Positions 53,475-62,023 of a stretch of 64,000 nucleotides of DNA are shown piece after piece. Source of the DNA: Christiangramia flava JLT2011 (GTDB taxonomy: Bacteria; Bacteroidota; Bacteroidia; Flavobacteriales; Flavobacteriaceae); contig NZ_CP016359.1 in the NCBI RefSeq assembly GCF_001951155.1, positions 62,001 to 126,000 of the forward strand. Direction: 5' to 3'. The notes below the pieces were generated by a model that worked only from the letters and a program-made list of their open reading frames with translations, was not told the DNA's origin and made no database searches. The position numbers and the translations under genes are program-made. The stretch's first letter is position 1; every line of letters begins with the position of its first letter.

Positions 53475-54150
53475 ATAATTTTTGGTATACAGCCTCCGCA
53501 ATTAAAAAATCATCTTCCCAATCAACATCTAACGCATCTATTTTTGAAATTTCAAATAAGAATGGAGAACCTCCTATTCGATCTTTCTTTCCTGTAAATA
53601 TTCTTCTATTAGCACAAAAAATTGCACTATTGATTTCATATAGTTTTTTTAAGTCCTGTGTTCTAGGCCAGCGCAATTCCCTGGTAATATTATTTTCAAC
53701 TTCTCCTATCTCCTTATTCCATAGGAAATTTTGAAATGGGGTGACGCTCATTAAACTATCATATCCGTTTTCCAGATTTTCAAAATAAGCATCAATCGCC
53801 TTTTCATAAATTTTATTAGTAACCAATGGTGAAGTAACGTGAGTCCACAAAATATGCTCACAATCTGTTATAGTTGGGACATAAGAAATTAGATCTTCTA
53901 ACTTCGTATTGCTCATCGCCAGACTATCCGGCCTTACATCTATTTTTAATTTGGGTAAAGATATTTTTTGTGCATATTCAAGACTTTTTTCATCATTTGT
54001 GGAGAGTATTATCTCTGAAACTTTCAATTTTGAAAGCTGCTCAAGTTTTACCTCAAGGAGACCTCCTTCCTTATTTGCAAAAGGACGATTATTTTTATTA
54101 ATTACTCTTTGACTCCCCTTACGAACTGGCAAAAATACGGCAATAGACAT
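53467..54150 (-). CDS. CMP-sugar synthetase of the NeuA/KdsB (acylneuraminate cytidylyltransferase) type
   Basis: The 227-residue protein opens with FLPVRKGSQRVINKNNRPF, the CTP-binding signature of CMP-sialic acid and CMP-Kdo synthetases. Downstream segments STNDEKSLEYA and ILWTHVTSPLV are also typical. It should activate a ulosonic or nonulosonic acid as CMP derivative. The gene is placed between the aldolase and phosphatase genes, and the sialyltransferase-like gene is nearby. Whether the substrate is sialic acid, Kdo or something new cannot be read from the motif. Confidence 0.88.
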   Translation of the reverse strand: MSIAVFLPVRKGSQRVINKNNRPFANKEGGLLEVKLEQLSKLKVSEIILSTNDEKSLEYAQKISLPKLKIDVRPDSLAMSNTKLEDLISYVPTITDCEHILWTHVTSPLVTNKIYEKAIDAYFENLENGYDSLMSVTPFQNFLWNKEIGEVENNITRELRWPRTQDLKKLYEINSAIFCANRRIFTGKKDRIGGSPFLFEISKIDALDVDWEDDFLIAEAVYQKLYV

Positions 54151-54151
54151 A

Positions 54152-55699
54152 TTATATTAATGAAAAAACAGATTGTTGATTTAACTCAGAATACTTGGTA
54201 GGAGTTAAAGCAACTGGATTAATACCTTTCTCTTTTATCTTATTAAATAAATATTCATTTTCATTAAATAGTTCCATCTCCTGCGGCGAAATATTCCCAT
54301 CATAACCATCATAACCAATAACATAACATCTTTTAATTTTCATTTTAACCAGAATCTCAAAGGCTAAAGATGTAACAGATTCTAGATACTTTGAGGTAAA
54401 GGTTATTTCATTTAACTGATAGGATACCTTTTCCAGGTTTGATGGAATATAAGTCCCCATGGTGCGAGGATAGGGAGGTAAGATTGCCATTTTATTCGTT
54501 TCAGAAATCTCATGTAAAGCTTCCTCCAACCTATATCCCTCATTTCCAGCGAGACAATGAATTTGCAAACAATCTACATCCTTATATTTTTTAGCATTTT
54601 TGGAACTTGAATGAATAATAAAGCAATTAGGTTTATTTTGAATAAACTCTTTAACAGCTTTTGAAAAATTCGAAGCGCTGGGACCACCTCCTATGATAAT
54701 CGCTTCATTGTAGTTATCACCTTTTGTATTAAATTCTTTTAGCTCAACATTATCCTTAACACCCAGAGATTTATTAGATAGCGCCCGAATAATGCTGTTT
54801 AAAGAATAGTATCTTTTGGTTACCCATTCCATAACTTCTTTCTGTGGTAAAGAATTTGCCCCAGAAACCATATACGGTAAGTTGGTACCCCAATCATAAT
54901 CTTTTTGCATTTTTGCAAATGGATCCACAATTTTACTTAAAGCATTAAAATCAACTTGTTTTAATACATCCTTAGCATTTAGTGCAGTAAGAAGTAATTC
55001 GGTACTTAAATTCCCGGCACCTCTACCCATTCCGGTAACTGTAGAATCCACAATCGAAACACCACATTCGATAGCCGTTAGAGTATTGATTAAACCTAAT
55101 TGAAGATTATTGTGTCCATGAAATCCTAAGTCAACATCAGTTTTTTCACGAACAATATTGAAAGTATCTTTAACATCATCAGGATAGACGCCCCCATAAG
55201 AATCTACCATATAGAAATAGTCTGCAATACCATTTACATTTTCGAGCTGATTTAAAAAGTCAGGATAATCTGACCAATTGGACATATACATTACGTTAAA
55301 GCCCACTTCGAAATTTAGGCTTTTAACAGCCTCTGCTAATTTTAACGCCCGAGTGAAATTTTGAGGATCTATCGCAATTCGAACCATTGCAATATACCCC
55401 CTACAAGGGCCTAATAAGTCTGGCACATGCTCTGCCCGCACATCTTTTTCATTCAGAATAATGACAAGTTTTTTATTGCTTAATTCTCGAGTTTGTTTCA
55501 ATATATATTCGGGACAATAAAAATATTCTCCTAAATATTTATTCATTGGATTTGATCTATATCCGATTTCCAAATAATCGACAGGAAGATCATTAAAAGA
55601 CTGAAAATACATTTTAACCAAATCTTTATCAAAATCCCAGTTTGTATAATAACCTCCATCCCTAAGAGTGCAGTCTAATATTTTAAAATTCTTATTCAT
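54152..55699 (-). CDS. DRE-TIM (HMGL-like) aldolase fused to a C-terminal Rossmann-like domain
   Basis: Residues 1 to about 300 are a DRE-TIM aldolase. LDCTLRDGG (8-16) holds the catalytic Arg/Asp pair, FHGHNN (193-198) gives the metal-binding His pair and GMGRGAGNLSTE (223-234) the final loop. This is the architecture of 4-hydroxy-2-oxovalerate aldolase and HMG-CoA lyase. From about 330 to 515 a second domain begins EAIIIGGGPSASNF and later has KIKRCYVIGYDGYDG; it resembles the Rossmann folds of DUF115/GT42-like proteins. I infer aldol synthesis or cleavage of a keto-sugar acid. The gene starts an aldolase-CMP synthetase-phosphatase-sialyltransferase-like block and overlaps the sulfotransferase gene by 8 bases. 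Confidence 0.8.
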   Translation of the reverse strand: MNKNFKILDCTLRDGGYYTNWDFDKDLVKMYFQSFNDLPVDYLEIGYRSNPMNKYLGEYFYCPEYILKQTRELSNKKLVIILNEKDVRAEHVPDLLGPCRGYIAMVRIAIDPQNFTRALKLAEAVKSLNFEVGFNVMYMSNWSDYPDFLNQLENVNGIADYFYMVDSYGGVYPDDVKDTFNIVREKTDVDLGFHGHNNLQLGLINTLTAIECGVSIVDSTVTGMGRGAGNLSTELLLTALNAKDVLKQVDFNALSKIVDPFAKMQKDYDWGTNLPYMVSGANSLPQKEVMEWVTKRYYSLNSIIRALSNKSLGVKDNVELKEFNTKGDNYNEAIIIGGGPSASNFSKAVKEFIQNKPNCFIIHSSSKNAKKYKDVDCLQIHCLAGNEGYRLEEALHEISETNKMAILPPYPRTMGTYIPSNLEKVSYQLNEITFTSKYLESVTSLAFEILVKMKIKRCYVIGYDGYDGNISPQEMELFNENEYLFNKIKEKGINPVALTPTKYSELNQQSVFSLI

Positions 55700-56738
55700 T
55701 TACGTAATCTAAAAATTCTTTATAATCTTGACTTAAAATTCTGTTACTTTTCTCAAAAGTATCGTTAATCATTCTTCGTTGCTCCTTGGTCATTGTTATA
55801 ATCTTAGGTTTATGAAACCATAAACCATTCTTAAGCCGATATTCCCAAACTGTATTACTTTTGATTAACCCTACTTTATAAAGAAAAGCTACAATTGACG
55901 AATTTAAATTTTCAAAAATTTTGGGTATATGAAATCCTAAATTAGCAATCTTTTTATTATGGTCAATTTTTCTCCTATTTTCTATATTTTTTTCCACTTT
56001 AGGTAATAATTCTCGAACATCGGTATGGCACCCGGTAAATTCCACCAATTTCTTATAAAATTGCAAAGGATCATTTTTCATATGCTCATACTTAAGTATT
56101 AAAAGATTTTCCTTCTGAAAAAAACCCCGTATTTTATTAATTAATAGATCGTATTGAAAATTTGAAATTCCATAATCATAGAATTTAGAATTCAAAACAG
56201 TTGAAAGATATTTTGAAAATGTATCAATATCTGACATCTTTCGATAAACATAATAGCGTTCACAATACAAAGAATGAATTAGGTCGGCCTGATGTCTGAG
56301 GGTTAGAATTAATTTCAAATCGAAACCAGAATAATCTGCGAAAATTTTCAACCTTCTTAATAATCGATCTATACAACCACTAAATTTACCATGCCAGCGA
56401 ATGCCAAAAGGATCAATAGTCCTAAAAATTAGTGCTTCATCAGATAAAAGGATGTTTGTTATTCCGTTCCCATTTTTTTCAAGATGCAATTGGTTATTCA
56501 ATAATACTTCCTCCATTTGTGGCAACCTATTTAAAAATGCATCTTCAGGCATGAATAATAAAAAGGATACGAAATTTTTTAATCCCAAAGCTCCATTTGA
56601 ATAAGAATTATCCCACCTTCCAAGGTAATTAACACCATCCAATCTAGTAAATATATTCTTCTGCAAATAACTTGTCCCTGTTTTTGGAAAGCCTAAATGA
56701 ATAATCATTTTTTTTTTCATTAATTCTGCCTTAACCAT
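55692..56738 (-). CDS. sulfotransferase family protein (P-loop, PAPS-dependent)
   Basis: The 348-residue protein has the 5'-phosphosulfate-binding loop LGFPKTGTSYLQ (PKTGTS at 18-23) and a 3'-phosphate-binding segment LTLRHQADLIHSLY with Arg148 and Ser156. It should move sulfate from PAPS to a hydroxyl or amino group of the glycan or of a precursor. ATG at 56738 overlaps the stop of the GT4 gene by one base (TAATG). An in-frame ATG at 56720 is an alternative that starts closer to the usual family start. Sulfated surface polymers are frequent in marine bacteria. Confidence 0.83.
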   Translation of the reverse strand: MVKAELMKKKMIIHLGFPKTGTSYLQKNIFTRLDGVNYLGRWDNSYSNGALGLKNFVSFLLFMPEDAFLNRLPQMEEVLLNNQLHLEKNGNGITNILLSDEALIFRTIDPFGIRWHGKFSGCIDRLLRRLKIFADYSGFDLKLILTLRHQADLIHSLYCERYYVYRKMSDIDTFSKYLSTVLNSKFYDYGISNFQYDLLINKIRGFFQKENLLILKYEHMKNDPLQFYKKLVEFTGCHTDVRELLPKVEKNIENRRKIDHNKKIANLGFHIPKIFENLNSSIVAFLYKVGLIKSNTVWEYRLKNGLWFHKPKIITMTKEQRRMINDTFEKSNRILSQDYKEFLDYVNE

Positions 56739-57847
56739 TAATTATATTTATTAATGACTTTAATAATTAATTCTTCCCATTTATTTCCAATAGCATCCAC
56801 CCTAAATTTATCCACACTTTTTTTTGCGATTAATCCCTTTTCTTTGATAATATGAGGATTATTAGACAAATGATTTAACCTATTAACCAAAGATTTAATA
56901 TTATTCACCTCAGTCAAATATCCATTATAACCATGTTGAACCAATTCTCCAGGACCTGAAGGACAGTCCGTGGCAACAACCATTTTTCCCAAAGCCAATG
57001 CTTCAAGAATAACAACACAGAAACTTTCAAATGATGAAGTATTAATAAAAAATTCAGATTGCTGAATATAAGGATATGGATTACTTTTAAATCCAATTAA
57101 GAATACTTTAGATTCTAAGCCTAATTTTTTAATTTGTTTCTCTAATTTTTCCTTTTTGGGTCCATCTCCAATTATGGCAAGATTATATATTTCGTTAATA
57201 TTACTTTTAGCATAGCTTGAGATTAGCATAGTAAAGTTTTTTTGATCACTAAGTCTTCCCATTGCAGAGAGATAAGGCTTTTGAATTAAATAAGATTCTT
57301 GAATATCCTCATTTGCTAGATTCTCCACCTTTTCGAAATCCAGAGAATTATATATCGTTATGAATTTCTCACTAAACCTTGGCCTGGCTTCCTTAAGTTC
57401 CATAATTGTCCCTTTTGAGGGCCCCACGATGTTTTTTACTTTTGGCCATCTACACACAAAATCTGCGATTCGATGTCGCTTTTTACCTAGAGCGTAAGGG
57501 TTAACATCGAATGTTCCAATAATATTATTACATAAAGTAAAACAAGAAAGAAAGCTACTAAAATATGTTAGTCCTATAACTACATCTGGCTTAAATTTTT
57601 TAGCGAGTCTTTTTATTTGTATGACATTATTTAAATGATGATAATATTTCCCACTATCTTTCTTTTTATTCAAAATATGAATTCGTTCTGACTCAATTTC
57701 ATGAGGTATTTGAAAAATAGGTTTTTGAATTGCATAATTAACCAGGAAACCTCTGTTGGCCAGTTCCTCTCCAATTACAATTGCCATTTTTTCTGCACCC
57801 CCAATTTTGAATGAACCTACGACCACTAAAATTTTCCCTTTATTCAT
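56738..57847 (-). CDS. glycosyltransferase family 4
   Basis: The 369-residue enzyme opens GKILVVVGSFKIGGAEKMA, the acceptor-side loop of GT4 enzymes. The donor domain has AMGRLSDQKNFTMLI and INTSSFESFCVVILEALALGKMVV, where the EGxP element is changed to ESFCV as in some GT4 subgroups. The donor is unknown. Its stop overlaps the start of the sulfotransferase gene, forming the upstream end of a coupled chain running to 50882. Confidence 0.9.
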   Translation of the reverse strand: MNKGKILVVVGSFKIGGAEKMAIVIGEELANRGFLVNYAIQKPIFQIPHEIESERIHILNKKKDSGKYYHHLNNVIQIKRLAKKFKPDVVIGLTYFSSFLSCFTLCNNIIGTFDVNPYALGKKRHRIADFVCRWPKVKNIVGPSKGTIMELKEARPRFSEKFITIYNSLDFEKVENLANEDIQESYLIQKPYLSAMGRLSDQKNFTMLISSYAKSNINEIYNLAIIGDGPKKEKLEKQIKKLGLESKVFLIGFKSNPYPYIQQSEFFINTSSFESFCVVILEALALGKMVVATDCPSGPGELVQHGYNGYLTEVNNIKSLVNRLNHLSNNPHIIKEKGLIAKKSVDKFRVDAIGNKWEELIIKVINKYN

Positions 57848-57878
57848 AATCTTGTATAAATAATTTGTTTTAAAAAAA

Positions 57879-58763
57879 CTAACCTTTTTCCTCGATATAA
57901 TTCACCAAAACCTGTTCTAGTTTTTTACCATCAAATTTTAATTCCTTTATACTGCATTTATCATAAATTTCTTGGAATGCGATTTTATTAACATCATTGA
58001 TTTGAATAGTATTATGGTTTTTTAAACCCACTCCACTATAATAATCTTCAAATTTAAAATTTCCTCCGACCAGTTTATTTGAATAATTAAACCTTAAAGA
58101 AGGTTTTTGATATGAATCTGCCAATATCAAACCATGTAGAGAGCTCGAAATGACTATTTCACATTCTTTTATTTGATCAATTATTTTATATACCTCATTT
58201 TTAGGAACCATTGGACTTATAATCTTAACATCCTTATTTTCAGAAAGAACTTGACTATTTTTAAAATCTCCCAATTCTGAATAATGAGGTATGATTCCAA
58301 TTTTATATTTTAATTCACCAACCGGATTATAAAAGCTTGGAAATAATAATGCTGGGTCACCATACACACCGTTGTGAGAAACTCCAAAATCTTCAAAAAT
58401 TTTTGCTGACTTCTTTCCTCTCAGTGCCAATATCTGAGATGGTTTACCATGTAATTTTTTTGGAGGATAAATAAATCCAGATCCCCAAATTATTGAATTT
58501 TCGAGTCCCCGGTGATGTAAAATACTTCCAACCCCGAAAAGCTTCTGTTTATTCTTAACATTATATATCCGTTTGTAGGAAACTACTCGTTTACCTGTAA
58601 TTTTATTGACTAAAAACGGATTAATATAATCTCCCCAGTTTTTACTGAAATCTGAATAGTATAATAAAATAGGATCCTTGATAAGATAATTTGTAAAATC
58701 AGAAGAAAATAGACTTCCGGTTTTTACAAAATGCTTGTATAAATCCGTTTTAATTTTTGACAT
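57879..58763 (-). CDS. polysaccharide pyruvyltransferase
   Basis: The 294-residue protein has GIIPHYSEL and the late motif EIVISSSLHGLILADSYQKPSLRF, both hallmarks of the polysaccharide pyruvyltransferase family (GT-B-like fold). These enzymes attach pyruvate as a ketal from PEP, giving negative charge to the polymer. It begins 26 bases after the second ABC exporter gene and ends 31 bases before the GT4 gene, so it may start or continue the transcript. Confidence 0.87.
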   Translation of the reverse strand: MSKIKTDLYKHFVKTGSLFSSDFTNYLIKDPILLYYSDFSKNWGDYINPFLVNKITGKRVVSYKRIYNVKNKQKLFGVGSILHHRGLENSIIWGSGFIYPPKKLHGKPSQILALRGKKSAKIFEDFGVSHNGVYGDPALLFPSFYNPVGELKYKIGIIPHYSELGDFKNSQVLSENKDVKIISPMVPKNEVYKIIDQIKECEIVISSSLHGLILADSYQKPSLRFNYSNKLVGGNFKFEDYYSGVGLKNHNTIQINDVNKIAFQEIYDKCSIKELKFDGKKLEQVLVNYIEEKG

Positions 58764-58789
58764 TTTTAATATTTTAGAATAATTCTATT

Positions 58790-60583
58790 TTAAAACTCCT
58801 GTAAATTGATCATGTTCTGAAATTCCGGAGAGCTTTGCATTAATTCATTGAATGAACCTGAAGCTGAAATCTGCCCGTTTTTCAATAAAATAATTCTATC
58901 TGCATTTTTAATAGTACTTAATCTATGGGCAATCATTACTATAGTATACTCCCCGTGCAACTCCTCAATATTCTTTTGAATTGAAGCCTCTGTTTCCCCA
59001 TCTAGTGCTGAAGTTGCCTCATCCATAAATAATAAATCTACCTTTTTATAAAGTTCTCTTGCAATGGCAATCCTCTGTTTTTGTCCACCGCTCAGATTAA
59101 TTCCATTATTGCCTATAAAAGTATTTTCCCTATCCGGTAATTGCATTATATAATCAAAAATAGAAGCCTTTTTAATAGCAAATAAAAATCGCTTCTTGTT
59201 CAATTCTGATGGTTCATCCCAAAACGTAATATTATTAAAAATGGTATCACTAAATGTTGGTGACTCCTGAGAAATAAACCCAATATTATTTCTTAAGCTA
59301 TATAAATCTAAATCCTTATAATCAATACCATCAATTTGCAACTTTCCTTTCTCAGGAATTATAAGTCCCGTCAAAATATTCATTAATGTTGTTTTACCTG
59401 AACCACTCTGACCTACAAGGGCAATAGTCTCATTCTTATTTAAATCAATATTTATTGAGTTTAGAATTTGCTTATCACCATAACTAAACGATACATTTTT
59501 TAAAGATATTTTAGTCTTGAGACCTTCAACGAGCTTTAAACCATTGCTTTCCTTCCCTTTATTTAATTCTGTAACGAAATTATTCATATTCTCTAATGAT
59601 CCCGAAACAGCTAAAAATCTATTCCAATCTGCCTGCATGGCCATTAAAAATGTTAATGCTCTATATAGCAATAATAAACTAAGAATTACCGTACCGATAT
59701 TAGTACCAAAAAACTTAATTTGCAAAATCATTGCGATCACAACAACAAAGATTGTTAAAGGTTCCCTTACACCTAACATTATGGAGCTTATGAAACCTAT
59801 TCTTCTTTGAATTCCCTCAATCCTTATTATGCTTCTAATTAATTTTTCCGAAAACTTTATATTTAGTCCACTTGATTTTAAATATTTAAAAAAAGCTACA
59901 TGCTGGATTAGCAATCCTTGAAAAGTATGATTTTCATTTGTTATTTCTCTTGACAACGACTTAGACTTTTTATATAAAAATTTGAATAGAATATTAGTTC
60001 CTGCACCACCTATACCAACCATTAAAGCAAAACTGAAATTAGAGCCTAAGGCTAAGACTAAATAAACCAGTACTAAAATGGCTTGTTGAAAGGATTTCAT
60101 ATAGGATGAAAAAGCAATATTTAATTTTTCAACTTCTCCACTAAATGTATTTTGAATTCTGCCACTATCTGAAGTAACAAAATGGGAAAAAGAGAATGTG
60201 TTCATAAGATGAATATTTCTGACTCTAACAATCCTCATAAATAATTGCATGTAAATGACATTTACATAGGTTTGCAAAAATTTAGCTAAACCTTTGAACG
60301 CAAAGAATATTAAAATTAACATAAGAACTGTTATAACATTAAAAGGAATTCCACAGCTCGTTAAAAGGTCAGGCAAGAATTGTAGTTTACCTAAATCACC
60401 GTCGGCTTCACCACTTTCTCCGAACATTTGAAGTAAAGGAATGAACATAGCTAAACCGAAACCATCTAGAACTCCTACTGACAGACTTAGGAAAAATACG
60501 ATTAACATTCTATACCTAAGATATCCAAAGAAGTAAAAGAATGAATCAAAGGTGTTTTTTAAGATTTCTTTTATTTTATTCAT
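58790..60583 (-). CDS. PglK/MsbA-like ABC exporter, fused permease and ATPase (copy 2)
   Basis: The 597-residue half transporter has a permease domain with about six helices and an intact ATPase: GQSGSGKTT, NLSGGQKQR and LLFMDEATSALD. Over its length it is a paralog of 40432-42222, with shared stretches such as GVLDGFGLAMFIPLL and the same order of loops. Two such proteins in one locus suggest two different lipid-linked substrates, or a gene duplication. A lipid-linked glycan flippase is inferred. It starts 2 bases after the stop of the GT2 gene. Confidence 0.88.
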   Translation of the reverse strand: MNKIKEILKNTFDSFFYFFGYLRYRMLIVFFLSLSVGVLDGFGLAMFIPLLQMFGESGEADGDLGKLQFLPDLLTSCGIPFNVITVLMLILIFFAFKGLAKFLQTYVNVIYMQLFMRIVRVRNIHLMNTFSFSHFVTSDSGRIQNTFSGEVEKLNIAFSSYMKSFQQAILVLVYLVLALGSNFSFALMVGIGGAGTNILFKFLYKKSKSLSREITNENHTFQGLLIQHVAFFKYLKSSGLNIKFSEKLIRSIIRIEGIQRRIGFISSIMLGVREPLTIFVVVIAMILQIKFFGTNIGTVILSLLLLYRALTFLMAMQADWNRFLAVSGSLENMNNFVTELNKGKESNGLKLVEGLKTKISLKNVSFSYGDKQILNSINIDLNKNETIALVGQSGSGKTTLMNILTGLIIPEKGKLQIDGIDYKDLDLYSLRNNIGFISQESPTFSDTIFNNITFWDEPSELNKKRFLFAIKKASIFDYIMQLPDRENTFIGNNGINLSGGQKQRIAIARELYKKVDLLFMDEATSALDGETEASIQKNIEELHGEYTIVMIAHRLSTIKNADRIILLKNGQISASGSFNELMQSSPEFQNMINLQEF

Positions 60584-60585
60584 TT

Positions 60586-61485
60586 TTAACCTAAAATTTT
60601 AACCTTCCAGATTTTAAATAAACTTGCTGTAAATTTCCTGGCACGCAAAACTTCCCTATACATTCTTTCCCTTTCAGCGGTATTTAAAAATTTTCTGTAT
60701 TCCCTTTTAGAAATTATACCAATAGAATATGCTTTTCTTATATCTTTTTTATACTGATTTATAATCTTATTTATATTTAACTTATACATATTCTTAGGAG
60801 AAGATATACTAGCTGGATGTTTTCGATACAAAACAGTTTTTTCTTTTAGAACAGCAACGTTCCCAAGGATTAGAGCCCTCCATACGCATGGTGAGTCTTC
60901 TGTGGGACAATTTTGATTCAAAGGATCGAAAACTGAAAACATCATTTTTCTGTAAATTCTTGAACATCCTCGAACCCCTCGGACCTCACCATTAAATAAA
61001 TCATTCTTATTAAATTGAAGATCAGAGAGTTTATTTTTGCATTTGGTAACTACCCCCTTAGAGTCAATGAAATCCACATGAAAATCTGCAATTAGACAAT
61101 TCGGATTGTTAAGCATGTACTTAACAGATTTTTCAGTCCTATCAGGCAAAGAAATATCATCTCCTGCTGCTATTATTATGAATTCTCCATTTGCAAGGCT
61201 CGCGATTTTATTAAAGTTTGAAGCCAAACCCTCATTTGAACTATTATTATCGACTATAATTTTGTACTCTCCGCTATAGCTACTAACAATTTCCTTAATT
61301 TTTTCCTGAGTCCTATCCTTGGAACAATCATCTGAAATAATGATTTCAAGGTTAGGATATTCTTGAGAAAAAGCTGCCGACAAAGCCTCTTCAATAAATT
61401 CTTCTTGATTGTAGGTCATCAAGCAAAAGGATACTAAGGGTTGTTGATTATTCAAATTAGAAATATCTATTCTATTAGAGTTCAT
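60586..61485 (-). CDS. glycosyltransferase family 2
   Basis: The 299-residue GT-A enzyme opens PLVSFCLMTYNQEEFIEEAL with an N-terminal nucleotide-binding domain, includes IISDDCSKDRT and the DXD-type motif IAAGDDISLPDR, and has a C-terminal basic region. It transfers a sugar from a nucleotide donor; the donor cannot be predicted. It is the first gene after a 370-base non-coding stretch, so its own promoter is probably nearby upstream. Confidence 0.88.
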   Translation of the reverse strand: MNSNRIDISNLNNQQPLVSFCLMTYNQEEFIEEALSAAFSQEYPNLEIIISDDCSKDRTQEKIKEIVSSYSGEYKIIVDNNSSNEGLASNFNKIASLANGEFIIIAAGDDISLPDRTEKSVKYMLNNPNCLIADFHVDFIDSKGVVTKCKNKLSDLQFNKNDLFNGEVRGVRGCSRIYRKMMFSVFDPLNQNCPTEDSPCVWRALILGNVAVLKEKTVLYRKHPASISSPKNMYKLNINKIINQYKKDIRKAYSIGIISKREYRKFLNTAERERMYREVLRARKFTASLFKIWKVKILG

Positions 61486-61855
61486 TATATATATTTGAAA
61501 ATTTAACTTTTACCCCAGGTTTTACGACCTTATCAGGAAATTTTTATTAATTATTGAACGATCACCTAAGATATTTGTTTCCAACTCCTAAACCTTTTAA
61601 GCATTGTAATGTGTTATTTTGTAAATATTTCAGACCCGTTTTCGATAGGCCGAAGAGCACTAATAATGTCCAGAAGAATTACTTAATGAGCTCTACAGGC
61701 TCTATCATAGTTACTCCCTCACAGTACTCTTATTCCATATTTTAAAAGAAATCATCGAAAATATAAAAGGTATTAAAGCTTACATTATTCCTCAATATAA
61801 ATTTTAGAGGTTTTACTTCTAGCTTGGAATATATATATCCTAATTTATTATATTC
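61486..61855. other. AT-rich intergenic region
   Basis: No gene is supported in this 370-base stretch. On the minus strand a frame of about 38 codons (ending KGLGVGNKYLR) and some shorter ones are open, possibly the end of a decayed gene, but no motif is recognised. The promoter of the block 58790-61485 may be here. Confidence 0.35.
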
Positions 61856-62023
61856 TCAAAGAGTAAAACCGAAGTGGCAATAGACATCTATTTTCCTATT
61901 TCCTTTCACCTCGGAATGGATTGGTCGTCGGCAATCAGGCTCACAATTAATTTCATATTTAATGGCATCAACGGAAAACAGATATCCAAAGTATTTCTTA
62001 CGAGGCTTCTTATTCAAATTCAT
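61856..62023 (-). CDS. small ORF of 55 residues, unknown
   Basis: An ATG at 62023 lies inside the last codons of the aminotransferase gene and opens 55 codons ending in TGA at 61856. The product is rich in Lys, Arg and Cys ([12 protein letters not shown] at the start, CEPDCRRP in the middle). The overlap with the upstream stop resembles other junctions in the locus, which slightly favours translation. No family is recognised. It may be the truncated start of a lost gene, or simply a chance ORF. Confidence 0.3.
   Translation of the reverse strand: MNLNKKPRKKYFGYLFSVDAIKYEINCEPDCRRPIHSEVKGNRKIDVYCHFGFTL

Noticed and set aside
61554..61745. Plus-strand frame of 63 codons in the gap before the GT2 gene
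   Set aside because: No recognisable motif, unlike neighbours in strand and composition; treated as chance.
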